Notes under the pieces: generated by a model
What the model was told of the DNA's origin: nothing
The model's database searches: none
Seen by the model: the letters and a program-made list of their open reading frames with translations, nothing else
Part shown: piece by piece, positions 24,419-33,434 of the stretch
How positions within the stretch are numbered: position 1 is the first letter of the stretch
Layout: every line of letters begins with the position of its first letter
Program-made: the position numbers and the translations under genes
NCBI GenBank assembly: GCA_035633755.1
Contig: DASQEH010000095.1
Location: forward strand, 62,001-126,000
Origin: DASQEH01 sp035633755
GTDB lineage: Bacteria > Actinomycetota > Actinomycetes > Propionibacteriales > Nocardioidaceae
Length of the DNA stretch: 64,000 nt
Direction of reading: 5' to 3'

Positions 24419-26105
24419 GCAACGCCGCGCCAGGTCACAAGCCGCGGACGAGAGGCTGCGCTCGCTGTGGGAATCGGCCACGTCGGCCGGCGATGTTCCT
24501 GCCACGGGCGTAGCCCTCGTTGCGGTTGGGGGCTACGGGCGTCGGCAGCTGTCGCCGCAGAGCGACCTCGATGTCGTCCTGCTGGCGGGCGACGGATACG
24601 ACGATCGGGCGCTGGGGGACCTGGCCGAGAGTCTGTGGTACCCGCTGTGGGACGACAACGTCGCGCTCGACCACTCCGTCCGGACCGAGAGCGAGCTGCG
24701 GTCAGCCGCCGCGGCGGACCTGCGGGTCGCGCTAGGAGTCCTGGACCTGCGGCATGTCTGTGGCGACCCGGCCCTGACCCTCGGGGCGCGCAGCTTGATC
24801 CTGACCGACTGGCGACGGGGCGCGAAACGCCGGCTGCCTTTGCTGGCCGAGCACACCCGGGAGAGGTGGCGACGCGTCGGTGACCTGGCCCACGCCACCA
24901 CGCCGGATCTCAAGGACGCTCATGGCGGGCTGCGCGACGTCACCACCCTGAGAGCCTTGCTCGCGAGCTGGCTCATCGACGTGCCGGCCGCCGAGCTCGA
25001 ACGGCTCAACGTGCAGCTTCTCGAGGTCCGCGATGCGTTGATGGAGACCACGGGACGGTCAACCGACCGGCTCGTCGCGGACTACCTGGCTGAGGTGGCA
25101 ACCCGGTGCGGGCACCCCCACCCGGATTCGCTGCGCTCGTCGCTCATGACGACCGGCCGGGCCATCGCCCATCTGGCGTCGGTGGCGATGCGCAACGTCG
25201 ACTGGATGCTGACCCCCGCCCGAGCGAGCGGTCCACGCCGACCGGTCCTGGACACGGTGGCGTCCGGAGTCGGCGCCTACCGCGGCGAGGTCGTGCTGAG
25301 CGACCGGGCACGGCCGGCTAGTGACCCCCTGCTGGGGCTCAGGGCGGCCGAGGCAGCCGCTACCCGTGACCTCGTGCTCACCGACGCCGCAGCCGCCCGC
25401 CTGGGCCGCGAGCTGGCCCCGCTGCCGACACCGTGGCCCGCCGAGGGTCGAGCGCTCTTCACGACTCTGCTGGGGTCGGGACCCGGCCTGGTCGACGTCT
25501 GGGAGAGCCTCGACCAGTACGGGGTCATCGACGCGATGCTGCCCGAGTGGAAGCGCGTGCGCCACCTCGCTCCTCAGTCGCCCGTGCACCACTTCACGGT
25601 CGACCGGCACCTCGTGCAGACCTGCGTCGAGGTCGCCCCGCTCCTCGGCCGGAGCGTCGAGCGACCGGACCTGCTCGTGACTGCGGCGCTCCTGCATGAC
25701 ATCGGCAAGGGCGGTGACGGCGACCACAGTGCAGTGGGCGAGCCGATCGCTCGCGAGGTAGCCGAGCGGGTGGGCTTCCGGTCAGCTGATGTCGACGTCA
25801 TCGCCCGGCTGGTGCGTCACCATCTGACCCTCGTCGAGGCTGCCACCTCGGAGGACCTCGACGACCCAGCGACGGCCGAAAGGGTCGCCCAGGCGGTGGC
25901 TGATGTGCCGACGCTCGAGCTGCTCGCGGTCCTCACCGAGGCCGACGCCCTCGCCACCGGGCCGGCGGCCTGGTCACCGTGGCGCAAGCGACTTGTGGAG
26001 ACGCTCGTTGAACGGGTCCGCCGTCACCTGCATCTGCACACTGTCGACGTGGATGGCCCGTCGACAAGGTCCAAAGCCCGGCCCCGGCGTCGCGCCGCCG
26101 GCTGA
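24393..26105 (+). CDS. glnD: PII nucleotidyltransferase GlnD lacking ACT domains
   Basis: GlnD modifies and demodifies GlnK according to glutamine level. The nucleotidyltransferase motif GGYGRRQLSPQSDLDVVLL lies near residues 48-66, the GlnD helical region follows, and the HD phosphohydrolase motif LLHDIGKGGDGDHS lies near 432. The protein stops at 570 residues, soon after the HD domain, with a basic tail. Usual GlnD proteins have about 750-890 residues and end in two ACT domains that bind glutamine. Only 165 bases separate this stop from ffh, too little for them. The GTG at 24393 overlaps glnK; a second GTG at 24399 is possible. Confidence 0.88.
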   Translation: MTVTPARSEQRRARSQAADERLRSLWESATSAGDVPATGVALVAVGGYGRRQLSPQSDLDVVLLAGDGYDDRALGDLAESLWYPLWDDNVALDHSVRTESELRSAAAADLRVALGVLDLRHVCGDPALTLGARSLILTDWRRGAKRRLPLLAEHTRERWRRVGDLAHATTPDLKDAHGGLRDVTTLRALLASWLIDVPAAELERLNVQLLEVRDALMETTGRSTDRLVADYLAEVATRCGHPHPDSLRSSLMTTGRAIAHLASVAMRNVDWMLTPARASGPRRPVLDTVASGVGAYRGEVVLSDRARPASDPLLGLRAAEAAATRDLVLTDAAAARLGRELAPLPTPWPAEGRALFTTLLGSGPGLVDVWESLDQYGVIDAMLPEWKRVRHLAPQSPVHHFTVDRHLVQTCVEVAPLLGRSVERPDLLVTAALLHDIGKGGDGDHSAVGEPIAREVAERVGFRSADVDVIARLVRHHLTLVEAATSEDLDDPATAERVAQAVADVPTLELLAVLTEADALATGPAAWSPWRKRLVETLVERVRRHLHLHTVDVDGPSTRSKARPRRRAAG

Positions 26106-26202
26106 GGCGGTGCCAGACGGACGGCCGGACCGCCGTCGTGCGCCGAGCGTGGTGACGGCAACCGTGCAGGCCACACGTGCCCGGGGCAGAGGTCGACGCG
26201 GG

Positions 26203-26208
26203 TAGGCT
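26203..26208 (+). promoter_or_regulatory. Candidate -10 box (TAGGCT) for ffh
   Basis: TAGGCT in the 165-base gap between glnD and ffh fits TANNNT and would give a leader of about 55 bases. No clear -35 is visible. Confidence 0.35.
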
Positions 26209-26270
26209 GGGTCGGACGTCACGACGGCGTACGACGACCTTCAGCCCCGAGCCCCAAGGACGAGCGAACC

Positions 26271-27872
26271 GTGTTCAACACGCTCCAAGATCGCCTCAAC
26301 ACGACGTTCAAGAACCTCCGTGGCAAGGGCAGGTTGTCCGAGGCCGACGTCGATGCCACCTGTCGCGAGATCCGCATCGCCCTGCTGGAGGCTGACGTTG
26401 CGCTTCCGGCGGTCAGGGAGTTCATCGGGCGCGTACGCGAGCGCGCCAAGGGGGCCGAGGTCAGCGAGGCGCTGAACCCGGCCCAGCAGGTCATCAAGAT
26501 CGTCAACGACGAGCTGATAACGATCCTTGGCGGCGAGACACGGCGGCTGCGCTTCGCCAAGACTCCTCCGACGGTGATCATGCTGGCCGGTCTCCAGGGC
26601 TCGGGAAAGACGACCCTGGCGGGCAAGCTGGGCCGTTGGCTCAAGGAGCAGGGCCGTACCCCGATGCTCGTGGCCGCCGACCTCCAGCGCCCCAACGCCG
26701 TGAACCAGCTCGAGGTGGTGGGTGCTCAGGCGAAGGTCGCCGTGTTCGCTCCGGAGCGGGGCAACGGGGTCGGTGATCCGGTGGAGGTCGCCCGCGCGGC
26801 GATAGCCGAGGCCAAGCGCAAGCTCTACGACGTCGTCGTCGTCGACACCGCGGGTCGCCTCGGCGTCGACGCCGAGCTCATGCAGCAGGCCGCCGACATC
26901 CGCGACGCCGTCCAGCCCGACGAGATCTTGTTCGTGGTGGACGCCATGATCGGCCAGGACGCGGTCGTGACCGCCCAGGCGTTCCTTGACGGCGTCGGCT
27001 TCACCGGCGTCGTACTCTCCAAGCTGGACGGTGACGCGCGAGGCGGTGCAGCCCTTTCGGTGGCGCAGGTCACCGGCCGACAGGTCATGTTCGCGTCCAA
27101 CGGCGAGAAGCTCACAGACTTCGACATCTTCCACCCCGACCGGATGGCGTCGCGCATCCTCGGCATGGGCGACATGCTGACGCTGATCGAGCAGGCGGAG
27201 AAGGCATTCGACGCCGAGTCCTCCGCCAAGGCCGCCGCAAAGCTGCAGGGCAAGGGCGGCGACTTCACCCTCGACGACTTCCTGGAGCAGATGCAGGCGG
27301 TCCGCAAGATGGGCTCGCTGTCGAAGATCATGGGCATGATCCCCGGGATGGCGCAGTTCCGCGACCAGCTGGAGAACTTCGACGACCGTGAGATCGACCG
27401 GATCCAGGCGCTCATCCTCTCGATGACACCGGCCGAGCGTGCCAACCCCAAGATCATCGACGGCTCTCGCCGGAGCCGGATCGCCCGTGGGTCGGGTCGA
27501 GCGGTGAGTGACGTCAACCAGCTGGTGGACCGCTTCTTCGAGGCGCGGAAGATGATGATGTCCATGGCGTCCGGTGGCGGCATGCCAGGGCTGCCCGGCA
27601 TGCCGGGGATGGGCGGCAAGCGGACCAAGGCGCGCAAGCCGCCGTCGCAGCAGCGCAGCAAACGTGGATCGGGAAACCCCGCCAAGCGGGCCGCGCAGGC
27701 TCACGCTGCTACCGCAGCACCGGCTGCTCCTGTCTCCAGCGGCCCCGCGGCGTTCGGGTTCGGCAGCGAAGGTGCACCTCCCGCTGGCGGCGGCGACAAG
27801 GTTCAGACCGGCACGGGTAAAGGGCTGCCGGAGGGGTTCGAGCTTCCCAAGGACCTTCGCGACCTGCTCTGA
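26271..27872 (+). CDS. ffh: Signal recognition particle protein Ffh
   Basis: Ffh binds signal peptides and 4.5S RNA. The 533-residue protein has the N domain, GTPase motifs GLQGSGKTT near 107, VDTAGRLGVD near 191 and SKLDGDARGG near 247, then the Met-rich M domain with SLSKIMGMIPGM near 347. After a Met/Gly-rich stretch (GGGMPGLPGMPGMGG near 438) there is a basic, Ala/Pro-rich tail. The GTG at 26271 gives the usual start MFNTLQDRL. Confidence 0.97.
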   Translation: MFNTLQDRLNTTFKNLRGKGRLSEADVDATCREIRIALLEADVALPAVREFIGRVRERAKGAEVSEALNPAQQVIKIVNDELITILGGETRRLRFAKTPPTVIMLAGLQGSGKTTLAGKLGRWLKEQGRTPMLVAADLQRPNAVNQLEVVGAQAKVAVFAPERGNGVGDPVEVARAAIAEAKRKLYDVVVVDTAGRLGVDAELMQQAADIRDAVQPDEILFVVDAMIGQDAVVTAQAFLDGVGFTGVVLSKLDGDARGGAALSVAQVTGRQVMFASNGEKLTDFDIFHPDRMASRILGMGDMLTLIEQAEKAFDAESSAKAAAKLQGKGGDFTLDDFLEQMQAVRKMGSLSKIMGMIPGMAQFRDQLENFDDREIDRIQALILSMTPAERANPKIIDGSRRSRIARGSGRAVSDVNQLVDRFFEARKMMMSMASGGGMPGLPGMPGMGGKRTKARKPPSQQRSKRGSGNPAKRAAQAHAATAAPAAPVSSGPAAFGFGSEGAPPAGGGDKVQTGTGKGLPEGFELPKDLRDLL

Positions 27873-27938
27873 GCAGCGATGCGTCGACGCGCAGCTATGT
27901 GATGGGCGCAGTGCAGGACGTACCCTGACGGCCCGGTC

Positions 27939-28532
27939 TCAGGTGACCCGGTCGACCTGCGAGTCGACGAAGCGCGCGTACCTGCGCTGCCCGAGCGACG
28001 TCAGGTGGTAGCCGTCCGAAGCGATCCAGCCTGGGTGGCCGCTGCTCTTGCGGTACCAGTTGATCAGCCGTACGCGACCGAAGTCACCGGCGCACGCGCC
28101 GAGTACGCGGTTGTTATGGGCTCGCCACACCCGGGGCACGCGGTTGTTGACCAGGAAGACGGCGCGGTGCGGGACTGCGGCGACCGCGCTGTGGCACTGC
28201 CGCAGAGTCGCGTAGCCGTTGGTACCGAGTCCGAGCACGATATTGCGGGGAAGTCGTCCGCTGCGGCGGTAGCTACGCAGTACGTTGTCCGCCGAGGAGA
28301 ACTGTCGGCTCACGACCGCGTCCACCCGGCGGAAGCCGCGTGCCCGGAGCTCGTCGGCGGCACCGAGCATGACCGAGTCGCCAACCGCGACACGGCCACG
28401 CGGGATGGCCGCCGCCGCAGACGATGCCGGCAGAGCGGCTGGGGCGGGGGCAAAGCTCGCGATCAGGCTGGTCAGCATGATCGCGACAACGGCGGCTGCG
28501 CGCGCGCCCCGTCCCGGGGTGAACCTACTCAT
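27939..28532 (-). CDS. Secreted SGNH-fold hydrolase-like protein
   Basis: The 197-residue protein has an N-terminal signal peptide (basic start, hydrophobic 12-30, Ala-rich cleavage region ending near 41). The SGNH blocks are complete: VGDSVMLGA near 50 (Ser), GLGTNGYA near 101 (Asn) and DGYHLTSLG near 173 (Asp and His). It resembles the SGNH domain at the C-terminus of the neighbouring acyltransferase, which lies 64 bases upstream on the same strand. It may act on the same envelope glycan; this is inference. The CAGGAG site before the ATG is good. Confidence 0.78.
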   Translation of the reverse strand: MSRFTPGRGARAAAVVAIMLTSLIASFAPAPAALPASSAAAAIPRGRVAVGDSVMLGAADELRARGFRRVDAVVSRQFSSADNVLRSYRRSGRLPRNIVLGLGTNGYATLRQCHSAVAAVPHRAVFLVNNRVPRVWRAHNNRVLGACAGDFGRVRLINWYRKSSGHPGWIASDGYHLTSLGQRRYARFVDSQVDRVT

Positions 28533-28596
28533 GGGTTGCTCCTGGCCTCTGGGGAAATGAACGCGGAACTATAGCCTGAGCTCGTCAGATCCCTGT

Positions 28597-30471
28597 TCAC
28601 CCGCGCTGCAAGCCCTTCAGGAGCGCCTCCTTCACCAGCAGTGCATAGGCCGCAGCTCCCGTCGACCCCGGGTGGACGCCGTCCGGGCCGAGGTTCGCGC
28701 TGTTGCGAGTCGTCTCGGACTTCCAGTCCGCGAGCACCGCGTTGTCGTACTGCGGAACGATCTCGTCGAGGAGCTTGTCGTTAGGAGCCTCCCATGTCCG
28801 CGGCACAGACACATTGACGACAACGACGACGGGTCGATCCGCCAGCATGTCCAACATGTCACGCAGGTCGTCGGCGTCGATGATCCCGTTGCTGCCGGTG
28901 TGGAGCACGACTGCTCGTCTGAGTTCGCCTTCGCCCGCCAGGGCCTCGAGACGATCGCGGAGCTCGTATGCCTGCATCCCCACCTCAGCGATCACGCGCA
29001 CTCGGCCGAGCTCTTCTCGCAGTGCCGCGCTGGCCGCAATCAGGACGGAGTCCCCCATGGCAAGGACGGGGGGAATCCGCGGGCGCTGCTTGTCAGGGGG
29101 TCGTCGATCGGGCTGCTGATTCTCGCCGTCGGCCGGGCGGGGCGCGGGGGACCGGCGGCCCGGGGAGGAGTCGTCGCCGGCTCGGCTGACGCCGTCGTTT
29201 CCGACTTGGTCGATGCCTTGTTCGCCGCCATGGATGACCGGAGCGACCTGGACCTGACCCTGAGGGACCGCCGAGGGGGTCGCCCGGGCGAGCCCCGACA
29301 CCGCCAGACCGGTGATGAGGACCGAGGTGAGCAGCGGAGCCACCGCCCGGGTGACTGCCGGCCAAGGCCCCGGGCGCAGGTGCCGGCGGAGCCGGGCGAG
29401 TACCTGGCGGTCCCGGAACGGCGCCTCCACCCAGCGGTAGGTCAACGCTGCCAGCCCGAACGTGAGGAGCAGCCTCAGGGCCGCGTTGGGCAACCCGGTC
29501 AGGCCGATATCGATGCCCGGCCTCAACAGCAGGAACACCGGCCAGTGCCAGAGGTACAGCCCGTACGACCGGTCCCCGATCCATTGCAGCGGAGGCAGGC
29601 TCATCACTCGCTCAATCAGTGTCCCGGGGTACACCGCAGCGGCGACAAGCACCGCCACGGCCAGGGAGAAGGCGAGGAACCCGCCGCGGTACAGCACTTG
29701 GGAGAACTCACTGACCTCGACGAAGGCCCAGACCACGGTGACCAGCGATACCACACCGAGGAGATTGAAGACCGTGCGTATCGCCGGCACCGACGACGTC
29801 GGTCGCTGCGCCGTCCATAACACCGCGAGGGCTGCTCCGGCCATCAGACCGAAGGCGTGCGTGTCGGTGCCGAAGTACAGCCGCGATGGGTCGTGCGGGA
29901 CCGGTCGGTCCCCGAGCACCGCGAGTGCGCTCATCAGCAGGGTTGAGACCACCGCCCCGCTGGCCGCGACGTAGTACAGGAAGCGGCGTCCTCCTCCTCG
30001 TCGCATCACCAGCAGCACCACGAGCGGCCAAAGGAGATAGAACTGTTCCTCGATGGCGAGCGACCACAGGTGGCCGAGCAGCGGTGGCTCGGCCATGACC
30101 TCGAAGTACGACCTCTCCTCGGCGATGAACCACCAGTTCGAGATGTAGAGGACCGAGGCGAGGGTGTCTTCGCGGAGCCCGTAGACCCACTCTGGATGGA
30201 AGATCACGGTCCAGGCGGAGGTGGCGATCAGGACGGTGAGGAGCGCTGGAAGCAGGCGCCGCGCTCGGCGCACGTAGAACCGCCCGAGCCGAATCTCACC
30301 GGCCTTGTCGAACTCTGTGAGCAGCAGGGCGGTGATGAGGAACCCGCTGATGACGAAGAAGACGTCGACGCCCAGAAAGCCTCCGAGCATCCACGACGCG
30401 CCGAGGTGGTAGAAGAGCACACCAAGAATCGCGACTGCCCGCAGCCCATTCAGCCCCCGCAGAAATGGCAC
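28597..30471 (-). CDS. OafA/OatA-like membrane O-acyltransferase with SGNH domain
   Basis: This 624-residue protein has the acyltransferase-3 membrane domain (residues 5-375: GLNGLRAVAILGVLFYHLG with the catalytic His, then GVDVFFVISGFLIT and LWSLAIEEQFYLLWP). A Pro/Asp-rich linker of about 70 residues follows, and then an SGNH domain with AMGDSVLIA near 472, HTGSNGII near 517 and DGVHPG near 598. It is the second such fusion in the window. The domain order matches OatA peptidoglycan O-acetyltransferases, but other glycans are possible. The GTG start has CACAAT 5 bases upstream, perhaps another leaderless start. Confidence 0.88.
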   Translation of the reverse strand: MPFLRGLNGLRAVAILGVLFYHLGASWMLGGFLGVDVFFVISGFLITALLLTEFDKAGEIRLGRFYVRRARRLLPALLTVLIATSAWTVIFHPEWVYGLREDTLASVLYISNWWFIAEERSYFEVMAEPPLLGHLWSLAIEEQFYLLWPLVVLLVMRRGGGRRFLYYVAASGAVVSTLLMSALAVLGDRPVPHDPSRLYFGTDTHAFGLMAGAALAVLWTAQRPTSSVPAIRTVFNLLGVVSLVTVVWAFVEVSEFSQVLYRGGFLAFSLAVAVLVAAAVYPGTLIERVMSLPPLQWIGDRSYGLYLWHWPVFLLLRPGIDIGLTGLPNAALRLLLTFGLAALTYRWVEAPFRDRQVLARLRRHLRPGPWPAVTRAVAPLLTSVLITGLAVSGLARATPSAVPQGQVQVAPVIHGGEQGIDQVGNDGVSRAGDDSSPGRRSPAPRPADGENQQPDRRPPDKQRPRIPPVLAMGDSVLIAASAALREELGRVRVIAEVGMQAYELRDRLEALAGEGELRRAVVLHTGSNGIIDADDLRDMLDMLADRPVVVVVNVSVPRTWEAPNDKLLDEIVPQYDNAVLADWKSETTRNSANLGPDGVHPGSTGAAAYALLVKEALLKGLQRG

Positions 30472-30601
30472 GTCTCATTGTGGGAGGCCGCGGCTCCGGC
30501 GGACGAGAGCGACACGGCAGCCGTGGCATAACCGTCACCCGATGCTCATCCGCTGGTGACTCTGGACGGCTTCGTTTCGGACGACCGCCGGTGAACTTGG
30601 G

Positions 30602-30607
30602 TAGCGT
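30602..30607 (+). promoter_or_regulatory. -10 box (TAGCGT) giving a probable leaderless mRNA
   Basis: TAGCGT ends 7 bases before the ATG at 30615. No Shine-Dalgarno is present in between, and no -35 is clear. Confidence 0.45.
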
Positions 30608-30614
30608 CTCGACC

Positions 30615-31721
30615 ATGACAACGCCGCCGGTGTCGACGCCTTCGGTCGAGCCTTCCCGATTCAAGGTCAGCGGCGTCGTGCTCCCCGAGCGTGAGCATCG
30701 CGAGCTCTTCGTCGTGGACGGTCGGGTCAGCTATGAGCCCGTAGGAGATGCGGACCTGGTCGCGACCGGCTGGATCGTCCCGGGGCTCGTGGATGCGCAC
30801 TGCCACATCGGCCTTGACGCGCACGGTGCGGTTCCGGACGACGTCAGTGAGGAGCAGGCCCTGTCCGACCGCGCCGCCGGTACGCTCCTTGTTCGAGACG
30901 CCGGCTCCGCGGCCGACACCCGGTGGATGGATGAGCGCCCGGACCTGCCTCAGATCATTCGAGCAGGACGTCACATCGCGAGGCCGCGGCGCTACATCCG
31001 CAACTACGCCCACGAGGTCGAGCCCGACGATCTGACGGGTCGCGTCGTCGAGGAGGCCCGACGCGGCGACGGGTGGGTGAAGCTGGTGGGTGACTGGATC
31101 GACCGCGATACGGGCGACCTGGCTCCGAGCTGGCCGGCAGAGTCGCTGAGATCGGCCATCGATGCCGCCCATGAGCATGGCGCCCGCGTGACCGCGCACG
31201 TCTTCGGCGAGGACGCCTTGCCGGACCTGCTCGCGGCCGGCATCGACTGCATCGAGCACGGGACAGGCATGTCGGCCGCCCTGATCGACGACATGGCCAC
31301 CAGGGGCGTGGCGTTGGTGCCGACGGTGAGGCAGCTCGAGAACTTCCCCGAGTACGCGGCTGCAGGCGAGGCCAAGTTCCCCCGCTACGCGGCGCACATG
31401 CGGGCGCTGTTCGCCCGTCGTCACCACACGATTCGAGCTGCCTACGAGGCGGGGGTCGAGATCTATGCGGGGACCGACGCCGGTGGCGTGCTGCCACATG
31501 GGTTGATCGGTGTGGAGGTGGCGATCCTCCACAGCTATGGGCTGTCTGCGGTCGATGCGCTGGGAGCAGCCAGCTGGCGGGCTCGCTCGTGGCTCGGCGC
31601 GAACCAGCTCGCCGAAGGAGACCGGGCCGACTTCGTGGTCTACGACGCCGATCCATTGCTGGATATCGATGTGGTGTCGCACCCGAGTCGGGTCGTGCTG
31701 CGCGGGAGAGTCGTGTCCTGA
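30615..31721 (+). CDS. Metal-dependent amidohydrolase
   Basis: The 368-residue protein belongs to the amidohydrolase superfamily (imidazolonepropionase/prolidase-like branch). Visible metal ligands are the His-x-His in VDAHCHIG near 59, a candidate bridging Lys in VKLVGDW near 155, His in TAHVFGED near 195, His in CIEHGTG near 216 and Asp in AGTDAGG near 289. No signal peptide is present. The substrate is unknown; members hydrolyse amide or cyclic amide bonds. The frame is open back to 30465, but the ATG at 30615 fits both the family start and the -10 box. Confidence 0.85.
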   Translation: MTTPPVSTPSVEPSRFKVSGVVLPEREHRELFVVDGRVSYEPVGDADLVATGWIVPGLVDAHCHIGLDAHGAVPDDVSEEQALSDRAAGTLLVRDAGSAADTRWMDERPDLPQIIRAGRHIARPRRYIRNYAHEVEPDDLTGRVVEEARRGDGWVKLVGDWIDRDTGDLAPSWPAESLRSAIDAAHEHGARVTAHVFGEDALPDLLAAGIDCIEHGTGMSAALIDDMATRGVALVPTVRQLENFPEYAAAGEAKFPRYAAHMRALFARRHHTIRAAYEAGVEIYAGTDAGGVLPHGLIGVEVAILHSYGLSAVDALGAASWRARSWLGANQLAEGDRADFVVYDADPLLDIDVVSHPSRVVLRGRVVS

Positions 31722-31819
31722 CGCAGAACGGTGCCGTGGCCGCCCAGGGCAGCCACGGCACCCAGTCCTGCATGTCGCCCGGCTGGAGACCGAGCGACGG
31801 TGTCGGCTCACACTGTCGC

Positions 31820-31896
31820 GTGGTCCCTGCTCAGGCAGCGCCGCGGTGGTCCCTGTTCAAGCAGCGCCGCGGTGGTCCCTGTTCAGGCAGCGCCGG
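31820..31896. repeat. Three tandem copies of a 26-bp repeat at the 3' end of fdhA
   Basis: The unit starts GTGGTCCCTG and ends CAGCGCCGCG. Copies begin at 31820, 31846 and 31872; the third is 25 bases with an altered end and covers the stop codon and last codons of the formaldehyde dehydrogenase gene (minus strand). Copies differ at one or two positions. It looks like a short array grown by duplication of the gene end. Confidence 0.85.
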
Positions 31897-33118
31897 TCGA
31901 CGTAGCGCCGAGGTAGCCGTTCGGGTCCAAGACGTACTTCTTGGAGGCGCCAGCGTCGAACTCCTGGTAACCACGCGGGGCGTCGTCGATCGAGATGGCT
32001 GTGGCGTTGACTGCCTTCGCGATCTGCACCCTGTCGTGCAGGATCGCCATCATCAACTGGCGGTGGTACCTCATCACGGGGCACTGTCCCGTCATGAAGC
32101 CGTGCGACTTGGACCATCCAAGCCCCAGCTGGAGCGACAGCGAACCCTGCTTGGAGGCGTCGTCGACAGCGCCGGGGTCGCTGGTCACGTAGAGACCAGG
32201 GATACCAAGCGCACCGCCGGCGCGAGTGATGTCCATCAGCGAGTTCAGCACACTGGCAGGCTGCTCATGGTCGGAGTCACTTCCGTGGCCCCGGGCCTCG
32301 AATCCCACCGCGTCGACACCGCAGTCGACCTCGGGTACACCGAGGATCTGCTCGATCTGGTCCTTGATCTCGCCCTTCGACACGTCGATGGTCTCAGCCC
32401 CGAAGCTGCGGGCCTGAGCCAGCCGCTCCTCGTTGAGATCGCCGACGATGACGACGGCTGCGCCGAGCAGCTGCGCCGAGACGGCTGCCGCGAGCCCGAC
32501 GGGGCCGGCCCCGGCGACGTACACGGTCGAGCCGACGCCTACGCCGGCTGTCACGCAGCCATGGAACCCGGTCGGGAAGATGTCCGACAGCATGGTCAGG
32601 TCCAGGATCTTGTCCATCGCCTGGTCCTTGTCGGGGAACTTCAACAGGTTCCAGTCGGCGTACGGCACAGCGACGTACTGCGCTTGCCCGCCGACCCAGC
32701 CGCCCATGTCGACGTAGCCGTAGGCCGATCCCGGACGGTCGGGGTTCACGTTGAGGCAGATCCCGGTTCTGCCCTCCTTGCAGTTGCGGCAACGGCCGCA
32801 AGCGATGTTGAAGGGCACCGAGCAAAGGTCGCCCTCCTTGATGAACTCCACTCCCGGCCCGACCTCGACCACCTCGCCGGTGATCTCATGGCCGAGAATG
32901 AGCCCTTCGGGTGCCGACGTGCGGCCGCGGACCATGTGCTGGTCACTGCCGCAGATGTTGGTCGCAACGGTTTTCAGAATGACGGCATGCGGGAGCTGGC
33001 GCCCGACGTTGTCGGGGTTGACGCCCGGCCCGTCCTTGAGTTCGAAGGTGGGGTAGTCGATGGTCTGTACTTCAACTCTTCCGGTGCCGGTATAGGCGAC
33101 GGCCTTGTTGTCTGACAT
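31883..33118 (-). CDS. fdhA: Glutathione-independent formaldehyde dehydrogenase (zinc, NAD)
   Basis: The 411-residue zinc alcohol-dehydrogenase-type enzyme matches the glutathione-independent formaldehyde dehydrogenase family. Catalytic zinc ligands are Cys56 (NICGSDQH) and His77-Glu78 (LGHEITGE). The structural zinc cysteines are C107, C110, C113 and C121, the same spacing as in the Pseudomonas enzyme. The NAD fold has VAGAGPVGLAAA near 180. It oxidises formaldehyde to formate and may dismutate aldehydes. The ATG at 33118 has AGAAGGGG 9 bases earlier. It stands alone, facing rpsP. The last codons lie inside a 26-bp tandem repeat. Confidence 0.92.
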   Translation of the reverse strand: MSDNKAVAYTGTGRVEVQTIDYPTFELKDGPGVNPDNVGRQLPHAVILKTVATNICGSDQHMVRGRTSAPEGLILGHEITGEVVEVGPGVEFIKEGDLCSVPFNIACGRCRNCKEGRTGICLNVNPDRPGSAYGYVDMGGWVGGQAQYVAVPYADWNLLKFPDKDQAMDKILDLTMLSDIFPTGFHGCVTAGVGVGSTVYVAGAGPVGLAAAVSAQLLGAAVVIVGDLNEERLAQARSFGAETIDVSKGEIKDQIEQILGVPEVDCGVDAVGFEARGHGSDSDHEQPASVLNSLMDITRAGGALGIPGLYVTSDPGAVDDASKQGSLSLQLGLGWSKSHGFMTGQCPVMRYHRQLMMAILHDRVQIAKAVNATAISIDDAPRGYQEFDAGASKKYVLDPNGYLGATSTGAA

Positions 33119-33434
33119 AGCGCAGTGCCCCTTCTGGCACGCCGGCGCGTGCCGGCGTTGCCCGTGTTCTCTGCTCACTGAGCGGCAGGCGGACGCCTCG
33201 GTGCGTCCTCGTCGTCAACGTAGTCCTCTGGATCGGCGCGGGCTAGAGGCGTGGTCGGAAGTTCACTGACGCATCGGATTGGATCGCAGCGACGCATTCT
33301 GGCAAACTGTTGGCCGACTTCGAGTTGCGTCGGCCCTCTCACCGGCACAACCCGAAACCTGAGTGACGTCACCCTGTCCCCACGGGTCTTGCCGATCACC
33401 ACCACATCAGACACCTCAAGGAGACACCACACCT
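33119..33434. other. 316-base divergent region between fdhA and rpsP
   Basis: No convincing gene is present. A perfect 8-base hairpin ACGCCGGC-gcgt-GCCGGCGT (33139-33158) lies in the fdhA leader just upstream of its Shine-Dalgarno. A 7-base inverted repeat GGCCGAC/GTCGGCC (33312-33318, 33329-33335) lies about 100 bases before rpsP and could be an operator or a leader hairpin. An open minus-strand frame across the region would block the rpsP promoter and has no known motif. Confidence 0.5.

Noticed and set aside
26106..26270. Frameshifted ACT domains of GlnD downstream of its stop
   Set aside because: All three frames of the 165-base gap were considered; none resembles ACT, and the space is too short for the tandem domains.
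31820..31896. CRISPR-like array
   Set aside because: The repeats are directly adjacent without spacers, and no cas genes are present.
33175..33432. 85-residue minus-strand frame between fdhA and rpsP
   Set aside because: It fills the divergent promoter region of rpsP, has no motif and no ribosome site.
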